Positions 17,774 to 26,649 of a stretch of 48,088 bases of DNA are shown piece by piece (positions within the stretch are counted from its first letter, which is position 1; every line of letters begins with the position of its first letter). Below the pieces are notes generated by a model, which was given only the letters and a program-made list of their open reading frames with translations, was not told the origin of the DNA and did not search any database. The position numbers were made by a program, and so were the translations under genes. The stretch spans positions 1 to 48,088 of the forward strand of contig NZ_CAMQSF010000029.1 of assembly GCF_947036865.1 (NCBI RefSeq), given 5' to 3'. This stretch comes from an uncultured Caulobacter sp. (GTDB lineage: Bacteria > Pseudomonadota > Alphaproteobacteria > Caulobacterales > Caulobacteraceae).

Positions 17774-19171
17774 TCAAGCCTTCCAGCCCCCGCCCAGAGC
17801 CTTGTAGATCGCCACCACGTCGGTGTTGACCCCCGTCTCGGCGACGCTGAGCGCGTCCTCGGCGGCCAGCAGCGTGCGCTCGGCGTCGAGCAGGACCAGA
17901 AAGTCGATGCCGCCCTCGCGATACTGGATGCGGGCCAGCTCGGCCGCCCGGCGCGAGGCGGCGGCCTGGTCGGCCAGGCTCTTCAGCTGGGCTTGCTGCT
18001 GGCGGTAGGCGACCAGGGCGTTCTCCAGGTCCTCCAGCGCCCGCAGCACGGTCTGGTCGTAATTGGCCAGGGCCGCGTCGTCGCGGGCCCGCGCCGCGCG
18101 GAGGCGAGCGTGGGCGCTGCCGAGGTCGAGGGCCGGCCAGCTGACCGAGGGGGCGACCGACCAGGCCTTGCTGGCGCTGTTGCCGAACCCGGCCGAGGTC
18201 CCCGACAGGAAGCCGACGAAGCCGGTCACCGAGACGCGCGGGAAGAGGTCGGCCGTCGCCACGCCCACCTGAGCGGTGGAGGCCGCCAGCCGACGCTCGG
18301 CCGCCTGCACGTCGGGACGACGGCGCAGCAGGTCGCCGGCCTCGCCGATCGGCAGGGCCGCGACGCGCGGACGGATGTCGGCCTCGCGCGGCGCCAGCAG
18401 GGCGTCCAGGGCGCCCGGCCGCTGGCCGGTCAGGACCGCGAGGCGGTAGTTGGCGCGCGTCTCGGCCGTGATCAGCGACGGGATCGCCGCCTCGGTGGCG
18501 TTGAGGCGGGCTTGAGCGGACGCCACGTCGATCGGGCTCCCGGCCCCGGCGTCGAACCGCACCTTGGTCAGGCGCACGGTCTCGCGCTGGGTCTCGAGAT
18601 TGCGCTGGGCGACCTTCAGGCGAGCCTGGGCGCCGCGCAGTTCGAGATAGTTTCGAGCGACCTCCGCGGCCACGGTGACCTGGGCGTCGCGCAGCTCGGC
18701 CTGGGCCGCCCCGGCTTCCGCCCCCGCCGCCTCGACACCGCGCCGGACGCGGCCGAAGAGGTCGATCTCCCAGCCGGCGTCGAAGCCGGCCTGATAGGTC
18801 TGGCTCTCGACCCGGCGGCCGTTCGAGCCGGGCTGCTGCTGGTCGCTTTTGGCATAGACGCCGTCGGCGGTGACGTGCGGCAGGAGGTCCAGCTTCTGCT
18901 CGGTGAACAGGGCGCGGGCCTCGGCGACGCGGGCGACGGCGATCTTCAGATCCAGATTCGCGGCGAGGGCCTGGCCGACCAGCTGGTCCAGCACCGGATC
19001 GCCGAACGCCTTCCACCATTCAGCCTCGGGATTGGCGGCGGTGAAGACGGCCGGATCGGCGTTCTGGAAGGCGGCCGGCGGGGTCGCCGGCGCCTTGTAG
19101 TTCGGCCCCACCGCGCAGGCGGCGGCGGTGAGGGAGATACTGGCGATCAGGGAAAGTCTCAGAGCATTCAT
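17774..19171 (-). CDS. nodT: RND efflux outer-membrane lipoprotein (NodT family)
   Basis: A 465-residue TolC-like outer-membrane factor and the exit duct of the tripartite pump. The ATG at 19171 (GAGG seven bases upstream) gives a lipoprotein signal with lipobox LTAAAC (Cys at about 19), then the NodT start VGPNYKAP. Two repeated OEP domains follow (about 60-260 and 270-460), rich in Ala/Arg coiled-coil helices. The end TDVVAIYKALGGGWKA is typical. It is the third gene of the operon, downstream of the HAE1 pump, separated by 185 bp that hold family B repeats. A longer upstream in-frame reading is only a shadow of the pump gene. Confidence 0.92.
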   Translation of the reverse strand: MNALRLSLIASISLTAAACAVGPNYKAPATPPAAFQNADPAVFTAANPEAEWWKAFGDPVLDQLVGQALAANLDLKIAVARVAEARALFTEQKLDLLPHVTADGVYAKSDQQQPGSNGRRVESQTYQAGFDAGWEIDLFGRVRRGVEAAGAEAGAAQAELRDAQVTVAAEVARNYLELRGAQARLKVAQRNLETQRETVRLTKVRFDAGAGSPIDVASAQARLNATEAAIPSLITAETRANYRLAVLTGQRPGALDALLAPREADIRPRVAALPIGEAGDLLRRRPDVQAAERRLAASTAQVGVATADLFPRVSVTGFVGFLSGTSAGFGNSASKAWSVAPSVSWPALDLGSAHARLRAARARDDAALANYDQTVLRALEDLENALVAYRQQQAQLKSLADQAAASRRAAELARIQYREGGIDFLVLLDAERTLLAAEDALSVAETGVNTDVVAIYKALGGGWKA

Positions 19172-19188
19172 GACAGACCTCGTAGGTC

Positions 19189-19334
19189 TCCCTTCCCCCT
19201 TGGATGGGGGAAGGTTGGAGATGGGGGCCAGGGATGTGATGGGGGTGAAAGAGGTTCCGGAGGTGGCGCGGTCGAGCTGAAGTCCGCCGGCGCTGTCACC
19301 CCCACCCCTGCCCCTCCCCCATCGAAGGGGGAGG
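19189..19334. repeat. Family B hairpin repeat pair inside the RND operon (pump/nodT gap)
   Basis: Two hairpins in inverted orientation: CCTTCCCCC/GGGGGAAGG (19191-19214) and CCCTCCCCC/GGGGGAGGG (19312-19334). Each has a C/T-rich or G/A-rich tag (TCACCCCCACCCCTG form) on the inner side. They fill most of the gap between the HAE1 and nodT genes. Confidence 0.8.
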
Positions 19335-19356
19335 GCGTTGGGTGCGCGGGCTGGCA

Positions 19357-22300
19357 TCAGTGGCTCTCCACTGGCGTTGCTTCGATCCGCTCCGCCCTCA
19401 GCGCGGCCCGCCGGGCCGTCCCCCGGCGGATGACGTAGTAGAAGATCGGCGTCAGGATCAGGCCGAACACCGTGACGCCCAGCATGCCGGCGAACACCGC
19501 CACGCCCATGGCGCGGCGCATCTCGGCCCCGGCCCCGTGCGACACCACCAGGGGATAGACCCCCATGATGAAGGCGATCGAGGTCATCAGGATCGGCCGC
19601 AGGCGCAGGCGGCAGGCCTCCAGGACCGCCTGGAGCGGGCTGTCGCCGTGCTCCTCGCGCTCCTTGGCGAACTCCACGATCAGGATGGCGTTCTTGCAGG
19701 CCAGGCCCACCAGCACGATCAGGCCGATCTGGGTGAAGATGTTGTTGTCGCCCTTGCTGATCCACACGCCGGCCAGGGCCGACAGCAGGGTCATCGGCAC
19801 GATCAGGATCACGACCAGCGGCAGGCTCCAGCTCTCGTACTGGGCGACCAGCACCAGGAAGGCCAAGAGCACGCAGAGCGGGAAGATGAAGACCGCCGTG
19901 TTGCCCGCCAGGATCTGCTGGTAGGTCAGCTCGGTCCACTCGTAGCCCATGCCGTTCGGCAGCTCCTTCTTGGCCAGGTCTTCAAGCGCCTTCTGGGCCT
20001 GACCGGTCGAGTAGCCAGGCGCCGGGCCGCCGTTGATCTCGGCGGTCAGCATGCCGTTGTAGTGGCTCTCGCGGTCCGGACCGGTCGTCTCGTGGAAGTT
20101 CACGAAGGCGCCCAGCGGGATCATCTGGCCCGAGCCGTTGCGGGTCTGCAGGCGCAGCATCTGCTCGGGCTGCAGGCGGAAGCGCTGGTCGGCCTGGACA
20201 TTGACCTCGTAGGTCCGCCCGAAGCGGTTGAAGTCGTTGACGTACAGCGAGCCCAGATAGACCTGCATCGTCTCGAAGAGGTCGGTCAGGGACACGCCTT
20301 GCGCCCTCGCCTTCTCGCGGTCGATGTCGGCCTGGATCTTCGGGACGCTGACCTGGTAGCTGGAGAAGATGCCGGCCAGGGCCGGGTCCTTGCGCGCCTT
20401 GTCCATCAGGTTCTGGGTGGCCTTGTTCAGCTCTTCCGGACCCAGGCCCGCCTTGTCGACGATCTGCATGCGGAAGCCGCCGATGGTGCCCAGGCCCTGG
20501 ACGGACGGGGGCGGGAAGACGGCGATCTGGGCGTCGGGGATGGCGCCGAACTTCTGGTTCAGGGCCGCCACGATCGCGCCGGCCTGCTTGTCCTTGTCCC
20601 GACGGTTCTTGAAGTCGTCGAGGGGATAGAACACCGCGCCGGAATTGGGGCTGTTGATCAGGCCGTTCACGGACAGGCCCGGGAAGGCCACCGAGTGCTT
20701 GAGGCCCGGCACCGTCTTGGCGATCTCGCCCATCTGGCGGATCACCGCCTCGGTGCGGTCCAGCGAGGCCGCGTCGGGCAGCTGCACGACCGCGACCACA
20801 TAGGCCTTGTCCTGCTGCGGCACGAAGCCGGTCGGGGTCTTGGCGAAGGCGAAGGCCGTCAGGGCCAGCAGCACACCGTAGACGACGAGGCCCGCGGTGG
20901 AGCGGCCCAGGGTCTTGGCCACGCCGCCGACATAGCCGTTCGAGGCCTTGGCGAAGAAGCGGTTGAACGGGTTGAACAGCCAGCCGAGGCCTAGGTCGAT
21001 CAGCTTCTGGAAGCGGTCCTTGGGCGCGTCATGCGACTTCAGCAGCACCGCGGCCAAGGCCGGCGACAGGGTCAGGGAGTTGAAGGCCGAGATCACCGTC
21101 GAGATGGCGATGGTGAGGGCGAACTGGCGATAGAACTGGCCCGACAGGCCGCTGATGAAGGCGGTGGGGATGAACACCGCGCACAGCACCAGGGCCGTCG
21201 AGACGATGGGTCCCGTCACCTCGGTCATGGCCTTGCGTGTGGCGTCGGGCGGGGCGAGGCCGAGGCTGATGTTCCGCTCGACGTTCTCGACCACGACGAT
21301 GGCGTCGTCGACGACGATGCCGATGGCGAGAACCAGGCCAAACAGCGTCAGGGCGTTGAGTCCAAAGCCCATCAGCAACATCACGGCGAAGGTGCCGATC
21401 AAGCTGACGGGCACGGCGATCAGCGGGATCACCGAGGCGCGCCAGCCCTGCAGGAAGATCACCACCACGATGACGACCAGGATGATCGCCTCGATCAGGG
21501 TGTGGACCACCGAGTCGATCGACTGCTGCACGAAGGCGGTGGTGTCGTAGATGATCTCGTAATCGACGCCCTCCGGGAACTCCTTCTTGAGTTCCTTCAT
21601 GGTCTTCTTGACCTCGGCCGCCATCTGCAGGGCGTTGGAGCCGGGGCGCTGGAAGATCGGCATGGCGACGGCCGACTTGTTGTCGAGCAGAGAGCGCAGG
21701 GCGTAGTTGTTGGCCCCCAGCTCGACGCGGGCCACGTCGCCCAGGCGGGTGATCTGGCCGTTGTCGCCCGAGCGGATGATAACGTTCCGGAACTGCTCCT
21801 CGTCGGTCAGGCGGCCGGGCGCGTTGATCGACAGCTGGAAGTCGGCGCCGGAGCCGGCGTTGGGCGGCGCGCCCAGCTGACCGGCGGCCACCTGGACGTT
21901 CTGTTCCCGGAGCGCCTTGACCACGTCGCCGGCGGTCATCGACAGAGCGGCCAGCTTTTCAGGATCCAGCCAGACGCGCATCGAGTACGACCCCGCGCCG
22001 AAGATCTGCACGTCGCCGACGCCGTTGATCCGCTTCAGCCGATCCCGGACGTTCAGCTGCGCGTAGTTGCTGAGATACAGCATGTCGTAGCGGTTGTTCG
22101 GCGAGATCATGTGCACGACCAGGGTCAGGTCGGGCGAGGCCTTGTCGGTCGTCACGCCGATCCGCTGCACCTCCTGGGGCAGCTTGGGCAGGGCCTGGGC
22201 GACGCGGTTCTGGACCTGCACCTGGGCCTTGTCGAGGTCGGTGCCGAGCGCGAAGGTCACCGTCAGCAGCATGGCCCCGTCGGCGGCCGACTGGGACGAC

Positions 22301-22539
22301 TGGTAGATCATCCCCTCGACCCCGTTGATCGCCTGCTCCAGCGGCGCGGCGACGGTCTGGCCGATCACGGACGGGTTGGCGCCGGGATAGGCCGCGCGTA
22401 CGACCACGGTCGGCGGCACCACCTCCGGATACTCGGAAATCGGCAGCTGCGGCAGGGACACCAGGCCGGCGATGAAGATGATGATCGAGAGCACCGCCGC
22501 GAAGCGGGGTCGGCTCACGAAGAACTTGGAAAAGGACAT
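19357..22539 (-). CDS. RND multidrug efflux pump, HAE1 (AcrB) family
   Basis: A 1,060-residue inner-membrane proton/drug antiporter. It starts MSFSKFFVSRPRFAAVLSII and has the 12-TM, two-porter-loop layout of AcrB. The TM4 proton-relay aspartates are seen in GIVVDDAIVVVENVERN (about residues 400-416). The partner Lys lies in TM10, in GLACKNAILIVEFA. AGGA nine bases upstream supports the ATG at 22539. It works with the upstream membrane-fusion protein and downstream NodT protein. The organisation with a divergent TetR resembles the C. crescentus AcrAB-NodT pump under TipR, but orthology is not proven here. Confidence 0.95.
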   Translation of the reverse strand: MSFSKFFVSRPRFAAVLSIIIFIAGLVSLPQLPISEYPEVVPPTVVVRAAYPGANPSVIGQTVAAPLEQAINGVEGMIYQSSQSAADGAMLLTVTFALGTDLDKAQVQVQNRVAQALPKLPQEVQRIGVTTDKASPDLTLVVHMISPNNRYDMLYLSNYAQLNVRDRLKRINGVGDVQIFGAGSYSMRVWLDPEKLAALSMTAGDVVKALREQNVQVAAGQLGAPPNAGSGADFQLSINAPGRLTDEEQFRNVIIRSGDNGQITRLGDVARVELGANNYALRSLLDNKSAVAMPIFQRPGSNALQMAAEVKKTMKELKKEFPEGVDYEIIYDTTAFVQQSIDSVVHTLIEAIILVVIVVVIFLQGWRASVIPLIAVPVSLIGTFAVMLLMGFGLNALTLFGLVLAIGIVVDDAIVVVENVERNISLGLAPPDATRKAMTEVTGPIVSTALVLCAVFIPTAFISGLSGQFYRQFALTIAISTVISAFNSLTLSPALAAVLLKSHDAPKDRFQKLIDLGLGWLFNPFNRFFAKASNGYVGGVAKTLGRSTAGLVVYGVLLALTAFAFAKTPTGFVPQQDKAYVVAVVQLPDAASLDRTEAVIRQMGEIAKTVPGLKHSVAFPGLSVNGLINSPNSGAVFYPLDDFKNRRDKDKQAGAIVAALNQKFGAIPDAQIAVFPPPSVQGLGTIGGFRMQIVDKAGLGPEELNKATQNLMDKARKDPALAGIFSSYQVSVPKIQADIDREKARAQGVSLTDLFETMQVYLGSLYVNDFNRFGRTYEVNVQADQRFRLQPEQMLRLQTRNGSGQMIPLGAFVNFHETTGPDRESHYNGMLTAEINGGPAPGYSTGQAQKALEDLAKKELPNGMGYEWTELTYQQILAGNTAVFIFPLCVLLAFLVLVAQYESWSLPLVVILIVPMTLLSALAGVWISKGDNNIFTQIGLIVLVGLACKNAILIVEFAKEREEHGDSPLQAVLEACRLRLRPILMTSIAFIMGVYPLVVSHGAGAEMRRAMGVAVFAGMLGVTVFGLILTPIFYYVIRRGTARRAALRAERIEATPVESH

Positions 22540-22592
22540 GCGGGTCGTCCTGAGGAGAAGGCTTTCCGGGGGAGGAAGCGTGTTTTGCCTCT

Positions 22593-22754
22593 CCCCTCCC
22601 CCTTGATGGGGGAGGGGCAGGGGTGGGGGTGATCGCCGAGGGTGGGGTGATCGCCGAGGATGCGGGGATCGCCGAGGGGGAAGGCGAGCGCGGCGCGTGA
22701 TCTAAGCGCCGAAGTCACCCCCATCCCCGCCCTTCCCCCATCAAGGGGGAAGGG
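22593..22754. repeat. Family B hairpin pair plus 18-bp tandem repeat in the RND operon
   Basis: The 222-bp gap between the membrane-fusion gene and the pump gene holds hairpin CCCCTCCCCC/GGGGGAGGGG (22593-22617) and an inverted partner CCCTTCCCCC/GGGGGAAGGG (22730-22754). Between them lie three tandem 18-bp units: GGGGTGATCGCCGAGGGT (22626), GGGGTGATCGCCGAGGAT (22644) and GCGGGGATCGCCGAGGGG (22662). Confidence 0.85.
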
Positions 22755-22761
22755 AGAGTTT

Positions 22762-23940
22762 CTAGTTCTGCCCGGTGGAGCGTCCCTCGACGATCTGGCG
22801 GCCGCCGACTTCAAGCTGTCCAAGGTCGGCGAGGTCGGTCTTGACCTTGACCGGTGCGACGGTGTCGCCCGGCTTGACCTTCTGCAGGCCGCCGACGATC
22901 ACGCGGTCGCCAGGCTTCAGGCCCGAGCGGATGATGCGCAGATTGCCCGCCAGCGGGCCGATCTCGACCGGGCGGTACTCGGCCTTGTTCGCGCCGTTGA
23001 CCACCACCACGAACCGCTTGCCCAGATCGGTGCCGATGGCGCGGTCGGGCGCCAGGGCCACGGTCTGGCTGTCGGCGCTGACCAGGCGGATGCGGGCGAA
23101 CAGGCCCGGCGTGAAGCGGCCGTCGGCGTTGGCGAAGATCGCCCGGCCGTTGATCGTGCCGCTCTTGGCGTCGAGCGCGTTGTCGATGAAGGCCAGCTTG
23201 CCGACGTGCGGATAGCCGTCCTCGGTGATCAGGCCCATATAGACCGGGCTCTGCTTGCCGCGTTCGCCGGCGGCGTACTTCAGGAAGGTCTGCTCGTCGG
23301 CGTTGAAGGTCGCGTAGATCGGGGTGTCGGAGACCACGGTCGTCAGCAGCGACGACTGGGTCACCAGGTTGCCCCGGGTGATGATGGCCTTGGAGACCCG
23401 GCCGTCGATCGGCGAGGTCACGCGGGTCCATTCCAGGTTCAGGCGGGCGGTCTGATAGGCGGCCTGGGCGGAGGAGAGATTGGCCTGGGCGGCGCGCTCT
23501 TCCGACGACAGACGATCGAATTCGCTGCGCGCCAGGGCGTTCTGCTCCAGGAGGCGCTCGCCCCGCTGGCGGTTGATGCTGGCGAGGTCCAGCTGGGCCT
23601 TGGCGCGGGCCACCTCGGCGGCGGCGCGGTCGGCCTCGGCCTTGTAGGGACGTGGGTCGATCTGGAACAGCACCTGGCCCTTGTGGACGCGGGCGCCCTC
23701 GGCGAACTGGGCGCCGTCGACATAGCCGGAAACGCGCGGACGGATCTCGACGGTGTCGATCGGCTCGAGGCGGCCGGTGAAGTCGTCCCACTGACGCAGG
23801 GACTTGAAGGCGACGTCGGCGACGGTGACCTGGGCCGGCGGCGGGGCGGCGGCTTCCTGCTTGGCCTGCGCCGAGCAGGCCGCCAGCACGGCCATGGCGG
23901 CCAGACCGGCGAACGAGGTGAGAACGGGTTGGAGACGCAT
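22762..23940 (-). CDS. RND efflux membrane-fusion (periplasmic adaptor) lipoprotein
   Basis: A 392-residue HlyD/AcrA-type adaptor that joins the pump to the outer-membrane duct. The ATG at 23940 gives a lipoprotein signal (LTSFAGLAAMAVLAAC, Cys at about 23). The lipoyl-like half motifs appear as VEIRPRVSGYVDGAQFAEGARVHKG and VTSPIDGRVSKAIITRGNLV on either side of a helical hairpin (about 95-165). A beta-barrel and a membrane-proximal domain follow. There is no strong Shine-Dalgarno. In-frame codons upstream have no family similarity. It is first in the operon and divergent from tetR. Confidence 0.93.
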   Translation of the reverse strand: MRLQPVLTSFAGLAAMAVLAACSAQAKQEAAAPPPAQVTVADVAFKSLRQWDDFTGRLEPIDTVEIRPRVSGYVDGAQFAEGARVHKGQVLFQIDPRPYKAEADRAAAEVARAKAQLDLASINRQRGERLLEQNALARSEFDRLSSEERAAQANLSSAQAAYQTARLNLEWTRVTSPIDGRVSKAIITRGNLVTQSSLLTTVVSDTPIYATFNADEQTFLKYAAGERGKQSPVYMGLITEDGYPHVGKLAFIDNALDAKSGTINGRAIFANADGRFTPGLFARIRLVSADSQTVALAPDRAIGTDLGKRFVVVVNGANKAEYRPVEIGPLAGNLRIIRSGLKPGDRVIVGGLQKVKPGDTVAPVKVKTDLADLGQLEVGGRQIVEGRSTGQN

Positions 23941-24365
23941 GGGGGAGGACTCTGGCGGACGGTGAAGCGGGGGGCGGCGGGGGGCTGGCGCGGGCGTCAT
24001 TCGAGGACGGGCCGGCGGGCCGAGCGGCCGCCGTTCGAAGACCAGGTCTGGCCCAAGGCCCGGACCGTGGTCCACGGGCGGCCGTGGCCGCCCCAGCGGC
24101 GGCTGGCCTTCGGCGCGCGCGTCAGGAAACCGAGAAATCCCTTGGGAAGGGCGGTCCGGGGCGCGGGGGCGTGATCGATCGCTCGAGGGGGCATTGTCGC
24201 GCGCTCCATATTTGCGGTTAAAGGGACCTAAAATGTCGCAAGGGCTGTTACTTGACCCGGGCGACCGGAAGGACGATTTAGGGATGTGACGAGACCGTTC
24301 GGTATCATCTCCACGGCGGAGAGATACTGACCGGTAACTCTCACGTCAAGGAGAGGTCTGCCAAG
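23941..24365. promoter_or_regulatory. Divergent regulatory region between the RND operon and tetR
   Basis: 425 bp without a convincing gene. On the tetR side TTGACC (24252-24257) and GATTTA, 17 bases later, form a plausible plus-strand promoter. Two ACCG-type symmetric sites follow (ACCGTTCGGT at 24294-24303 and the 24-bp palindrome at 24319-24342). The first 250 bp nearest the pump gene are GC-rich with no clear element; a 70-codon minus-strand reading there (24209-23997) looks non-coding. Confidence 0.5.
24319..24342. promoter_or_regulatory. Imperfect 24-bp palindrome upstream of tetR, probable repressor site
   Basis: GAGAGATAC and GTAACTCTC flank TGACCG; eight of nine arm positions are complementary. 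It contains ACCGGT, echoing ACCGTTCGGT 25 bp upstream. It ends 23 bases before the tetR ATG, a usual place for TetR autoregulation and for control of the divergent efflux operon. Confidence 0.5.
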
Positions 24366-24998
24366 ATGGCGACAAGAAATTCTGGGGAGGACGTTCACGG
24401 CGACTCGGAGGCCGGCGTCGCCGCGCCCGCGTCCAAGCGTCCGGCCCGTGACCGGATCTTCGAAACCGCGCGCGAGCTGTTCTATCAGCACGGCATCCGC
24501 GCGGTCGGCGTCGAGACCATCGCCGCCGAGGCCGACGCCACCAAGATGACGCTCTATCGGAACTTCCCGTCCAAGGACGAGCTGGTCGCCGAGGTGCTGC
24601 GCGAGCAGGAGCGGGAATACTGGGCCTGGTGGGAAGGCGTGACGGCCTGCTGCTGCGGCGATCCGCGCGGCCAGCTGGAGGCGATCTTCGACGCCTTCGA
24701 GACCAAGGCCTGCGACAGCGACATCCACGGCTGCCCGCTGTCGAACGCCGCGATCGAGCTGCACGAGGAAAACCACCCGGCCCAGGTGGTCTCGGTCAAC
24801 TACAAGAAGGAGCTGCACCGGCGCCTGGTGGAGCTGTGCCGGGGCGCCGGAGCCAAGAACGACGACCTGGCCGACGCCCTGATGCTGATGATGGAGGGGG
24901 CCTATATCTCCCGCGTCACCCTGGGCGCCGAAGGCCCCGTCCGCGCGGTCTCGCGCTCGGCCCGGGCGCTGATCAAGCTGCACCTGGACGGCTGCTGA
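24366..24998 (+). CDS. TetR family repressor of the RND efflux operon
   Basis: A 210-residue TetR protein. The helix-turn-helix spans about residues 28-75: DRIFETARELFYQHGIRAVGVETIAAEADATKMTLYRNFPSKDELV. The C-terminal part has an unusual cysteine cluster (VTACCCGD near residue 95, then KACDSDIHGCPL), which may matter for sensing but is unproven. AAGGAGAGG lies eight or so bases before the ATG. Divergent position strongly suggests that it represses the adjacent pump operon, as TipR does for acrAB-nodT in C. crescentus; the name is not assigned because orthology cannot be tested here. Confidence 0.9.
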   Translation: MATRNSGEDVHGDSEAGVAAPASKRPARDRIFETARELFYQHGIRAVGVETIAAEADATKMTLYRNFPSKDELVAEVLREQEREYWAWWEGVTACCCGDPRGQLEAIFDAFETKACDSDIHGCPLSNAAIELHEENHPAQVVSVNYKKELHRRLVELCRGAGAKNDDLADALMLMMEGAYISRVTLGAEGPVRAVSRSARALIKLHLDGC

Positions 24999-25004
24999 TC
25001 TTCT

Positions 25005-25136
25005 CCGATTTCCCCGGCGAACGCCGGGGCCCAGATCGAACCCCGGCGCGTGGCGGGCCGTTCGCCGTCGGTAGGCGCGTCAGCCCGAGAAGCTCGGGAT
25101 GAATCTGGGTCCCGGCATTCGCCGGGAAGATCGGGT
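25005..25136. repeat. Family A hairpin repeat pair between tetR and modB
   Basis: The left unit has CCCCGGC/GCCGGGG (loop GAAC) then CCCAGAT (to 25035). The right inverted unit (25103-25136) has TCCCGGC/GCCGGGA (loop GAAT) with the same tag. Another small hairpin CCCGAG/CTCGGG (25084-25098) lies between. It sits between two convergent stop codons, like the pair near 17.7 kb, but with the two stem variants swapped. Confidence 0.85.
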
Positions 25137-25146
25137 TTGGGGCCTA

Positions 25147-25818
25147 TCAGCGCGTCCGCGCCAGAACCTTCGACCGCGCCTCGAGGCCCAGCAGGGCCAG
25201 CAGCACCAGGAAGCCGAAGGCCAGCAGCAGCAGCGACAGGCGGTGGGCCTCGCGCCACTCCAGCGCCTCGACCAGGCGGTAGATCTCGGTCGACAGCACC
25301 GCCGTCGCGCCGGGGATGTTCCCGCCCAACATCATCACCACCCCGAACTCGCCGACCGTATGGGCGAAGACCAGGATCGCGGCCGCCACATAGCCGGGGA
25401 TGGCCAGCGGCAGGGCCACGCGCCAGAAGCGCTGCCAGGGCGAGGCGCCCAGGGTGGCGGCGGCCTCCAGCGGCTCGTCGCCGACGGCCAGGAAGGCGTT
25501 GCGCAGCGGCTGCGCCGCGAACGGCAGCGACGAGATCAGCGAGCCGATCACCAGGCCCTCGAAGGTGAAGGCCAGGGTCCGGACCCCGAACGGCCGCAAG
25601 AGCGCCATCAGCGGGCTTTGGGGTCCCAGCGCGATCAGCAGGTAGAAGCCCAGCACCGTCGGCGGCAGCACGATCGGCAGGGCGACGAGGGCGGTGACCG
25701 CCGTCCGCGAGGCCGACCGTCCGCGCGCCAGCCACCAGGCCAGCGGCGTGGCCAGGATCAGCAGCAGGAGGGTCGTGATCCCCGCCAGCTTCGCCGTCAG
25801 CCACAGGACCTCGCCCAT
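25147..25818 (-). CDS. modB: Molybdate ABC transporter permease
   Basis: A 223-residue inner-membrane permease of a molybdate importer. It has about five TM segments, and the ABC-permease EAA loop is clear as [26 protein letters not shown] (about 125-150). It starts two bases after the modA stop (TGAGCATG), with GAGG ten bases upstream inside modA, so translation is coupled. The usual ATPase gene modC is absent from both sides: the next thing downstream is a repeat block and the end of tetR. The permease must use an ATPase encoded elsewhere, or the transporter is incomplete. Confidence 0.93.
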   Translation of the reverse strand: MGEVLWLTAKLAGITTLLLLILATPLAWWLARGRSASRTAVTALVALPIVLPPTVLGFYLLIALGPQSPLMALLRPFGVRTLAFTFEGLVIGSLISSLPFAAQPLRNAFLAVGDEPLEAAATLGASPWQRFWRVALPLAIPGYVAAAILVFAHTVGEFGVVMMLGGNIPGATAVLSTEIYRLVEALEWREAHRLSLLLLAFGFLVLLALLGLEARSKVLARTR

Positions 25819-25820
25819 GC

Positions 25821-26579
25821 TCAGCGGACCTCGTAGCCGTAGCGCCGGATGATCGCCTTGGCCTCGCCGCTCCTCAGAAAGGCCATGAAAGCCTTGGCGG
25901 CGGCGCTGTCCTGGCCGGTCTTCAGCAGCACCGCCTGCTGCTCGATCGGCGCGTGGTCGGCGGCCGGGACGAGCCAGCGCGAGCCGCCCTTCTCGCCCGC
26001 CACCTGCGACAGCGCCACGAAGCCCAGCTCGGCCGCGCCGGTCTGGACGTACTGGTAGGCCTGGGTGATCGAACCGCCTTGGACGATCTTCGGCTTCAGG
26101 GCGTCGTAGAGCTTCAGCTTCGTCAGGGTCTCGAGCGCCGCCTGGCCGTAGGGCGCGGCCTTGGGATCGGCGATGGCCAGCTTCTCGAACCTGCCCGACC
26201 GCAGCACCGCGCCCCGGCCGTCCACCAAGCCGGGCGTCTTGCTGAACAGCACCAGCCGCCCGGTCGCGTAGGTGAAGCGCGAGCCGGGAACCGCCAGCCC
26301 CTCGGCCTCGGCCTTCCGGGGCCGCTCGACGTCGGCCGACAGGAAGACCTCGTACGGCGCGCCGTTGGCGATCTGGGCGTAGAACTGGCCCGAGGCGCCG
26401 AAGCTCAGGGTCGCCTCATGGCCGGTCTTCGCCTTGAAGCGGGCGGCGATGTCCTTGGCCGCCTCGGTGAAGTTGGCCGCCACCGCCACCTTGGTCTCGC
26501 CGGCGGACGCCGCGCCGCCCAAGGCCAGCGACAGAGCCCCCGCGAGGGCGGCGATCAGCATCGGACGGCGCGCGATCAT
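25821..26579 (-). CDS. modA: Molybdate ABC transporter substrate-binding protein
   Basis: Periplasmic molybdate-binding protein, 252 residues from the chosen start, with signal peptide [26 protein letters not shown]. The ModA pattern includes [40 protein letters not shown] and [18 protein letters not shown] (positions about 27-66 and 77-94, quoted in part). The ATG at 26579 is preferred over one at 26597 because AGGA lies seven bases upstream and the signal peptide is cleaner. A ModE box lies 26-50 bp upstream, so expression should be shut off when molybdate is plentiful. Confidence 0.93.
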   Translation of the reverse strand: MIARRPMLIAALAGALSLALGGAASAGETKVAVAANFTEAAKDIAARFKAKTGHEATLSFGASGQFYAQIANGAPYEVFLSADVERPRKAEAEGLAVPGSRFTYATGRLVLFSKTPGLVDGRGAVLRSGRFEKLAIADPKAAPYGQAALETLTKLKLYDALKPKIVQGGSITQAYQYVQTGAAELGFVALSQVAGEKGGSRWLVPAADHAPIEQQAVLLKTGQDSAAAKAFMAFLRSGEAKAIIRRYGYEVR

Positions 26580-26604
26580 CTGGTAATCCTGGGGCATGGG
26601 CTGC

Positions 26605-26629
26605 GGTTATGCAGCTCAACTACATAACG
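26605..26629. promoter_or_regulatory. ModE-binding site (molybdate box)
   Basis: GGTTATGCA (26605-26613) and TACATAACG (26621-26629) are separated by seven bases; GTTATG and CATAAC are exact inverted arms. The known E. coli ModE consensus has CGnTATATA and TATATAACG half sites: the right half matches 8 of 9 positions, the left about 6 of 9. It is centred between the divergent modA (26579) and modE (26650) starts. Confidence 0.75.
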
Positions 26630-26649
26630 ACGAACGCGAGGCGCGACCA

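Noticed and set aside
22593..22754. Tandem repeat in the efflux operon as a CRISPR array
   Set aside because: The 18-bp units are directly adjacent with no spacers, there are only three, and no cas gene is present.
23997..24209. 70-codon minus-strand frame upstream of the efflux adaptor, a possible leader peptide
   Set aside because: It overlaps another open frame in the same GC-rich stretch, has no Shine-Dalgarno, and its Arg/Pro-rich composition is typical of non-coding GC-rich DNA.
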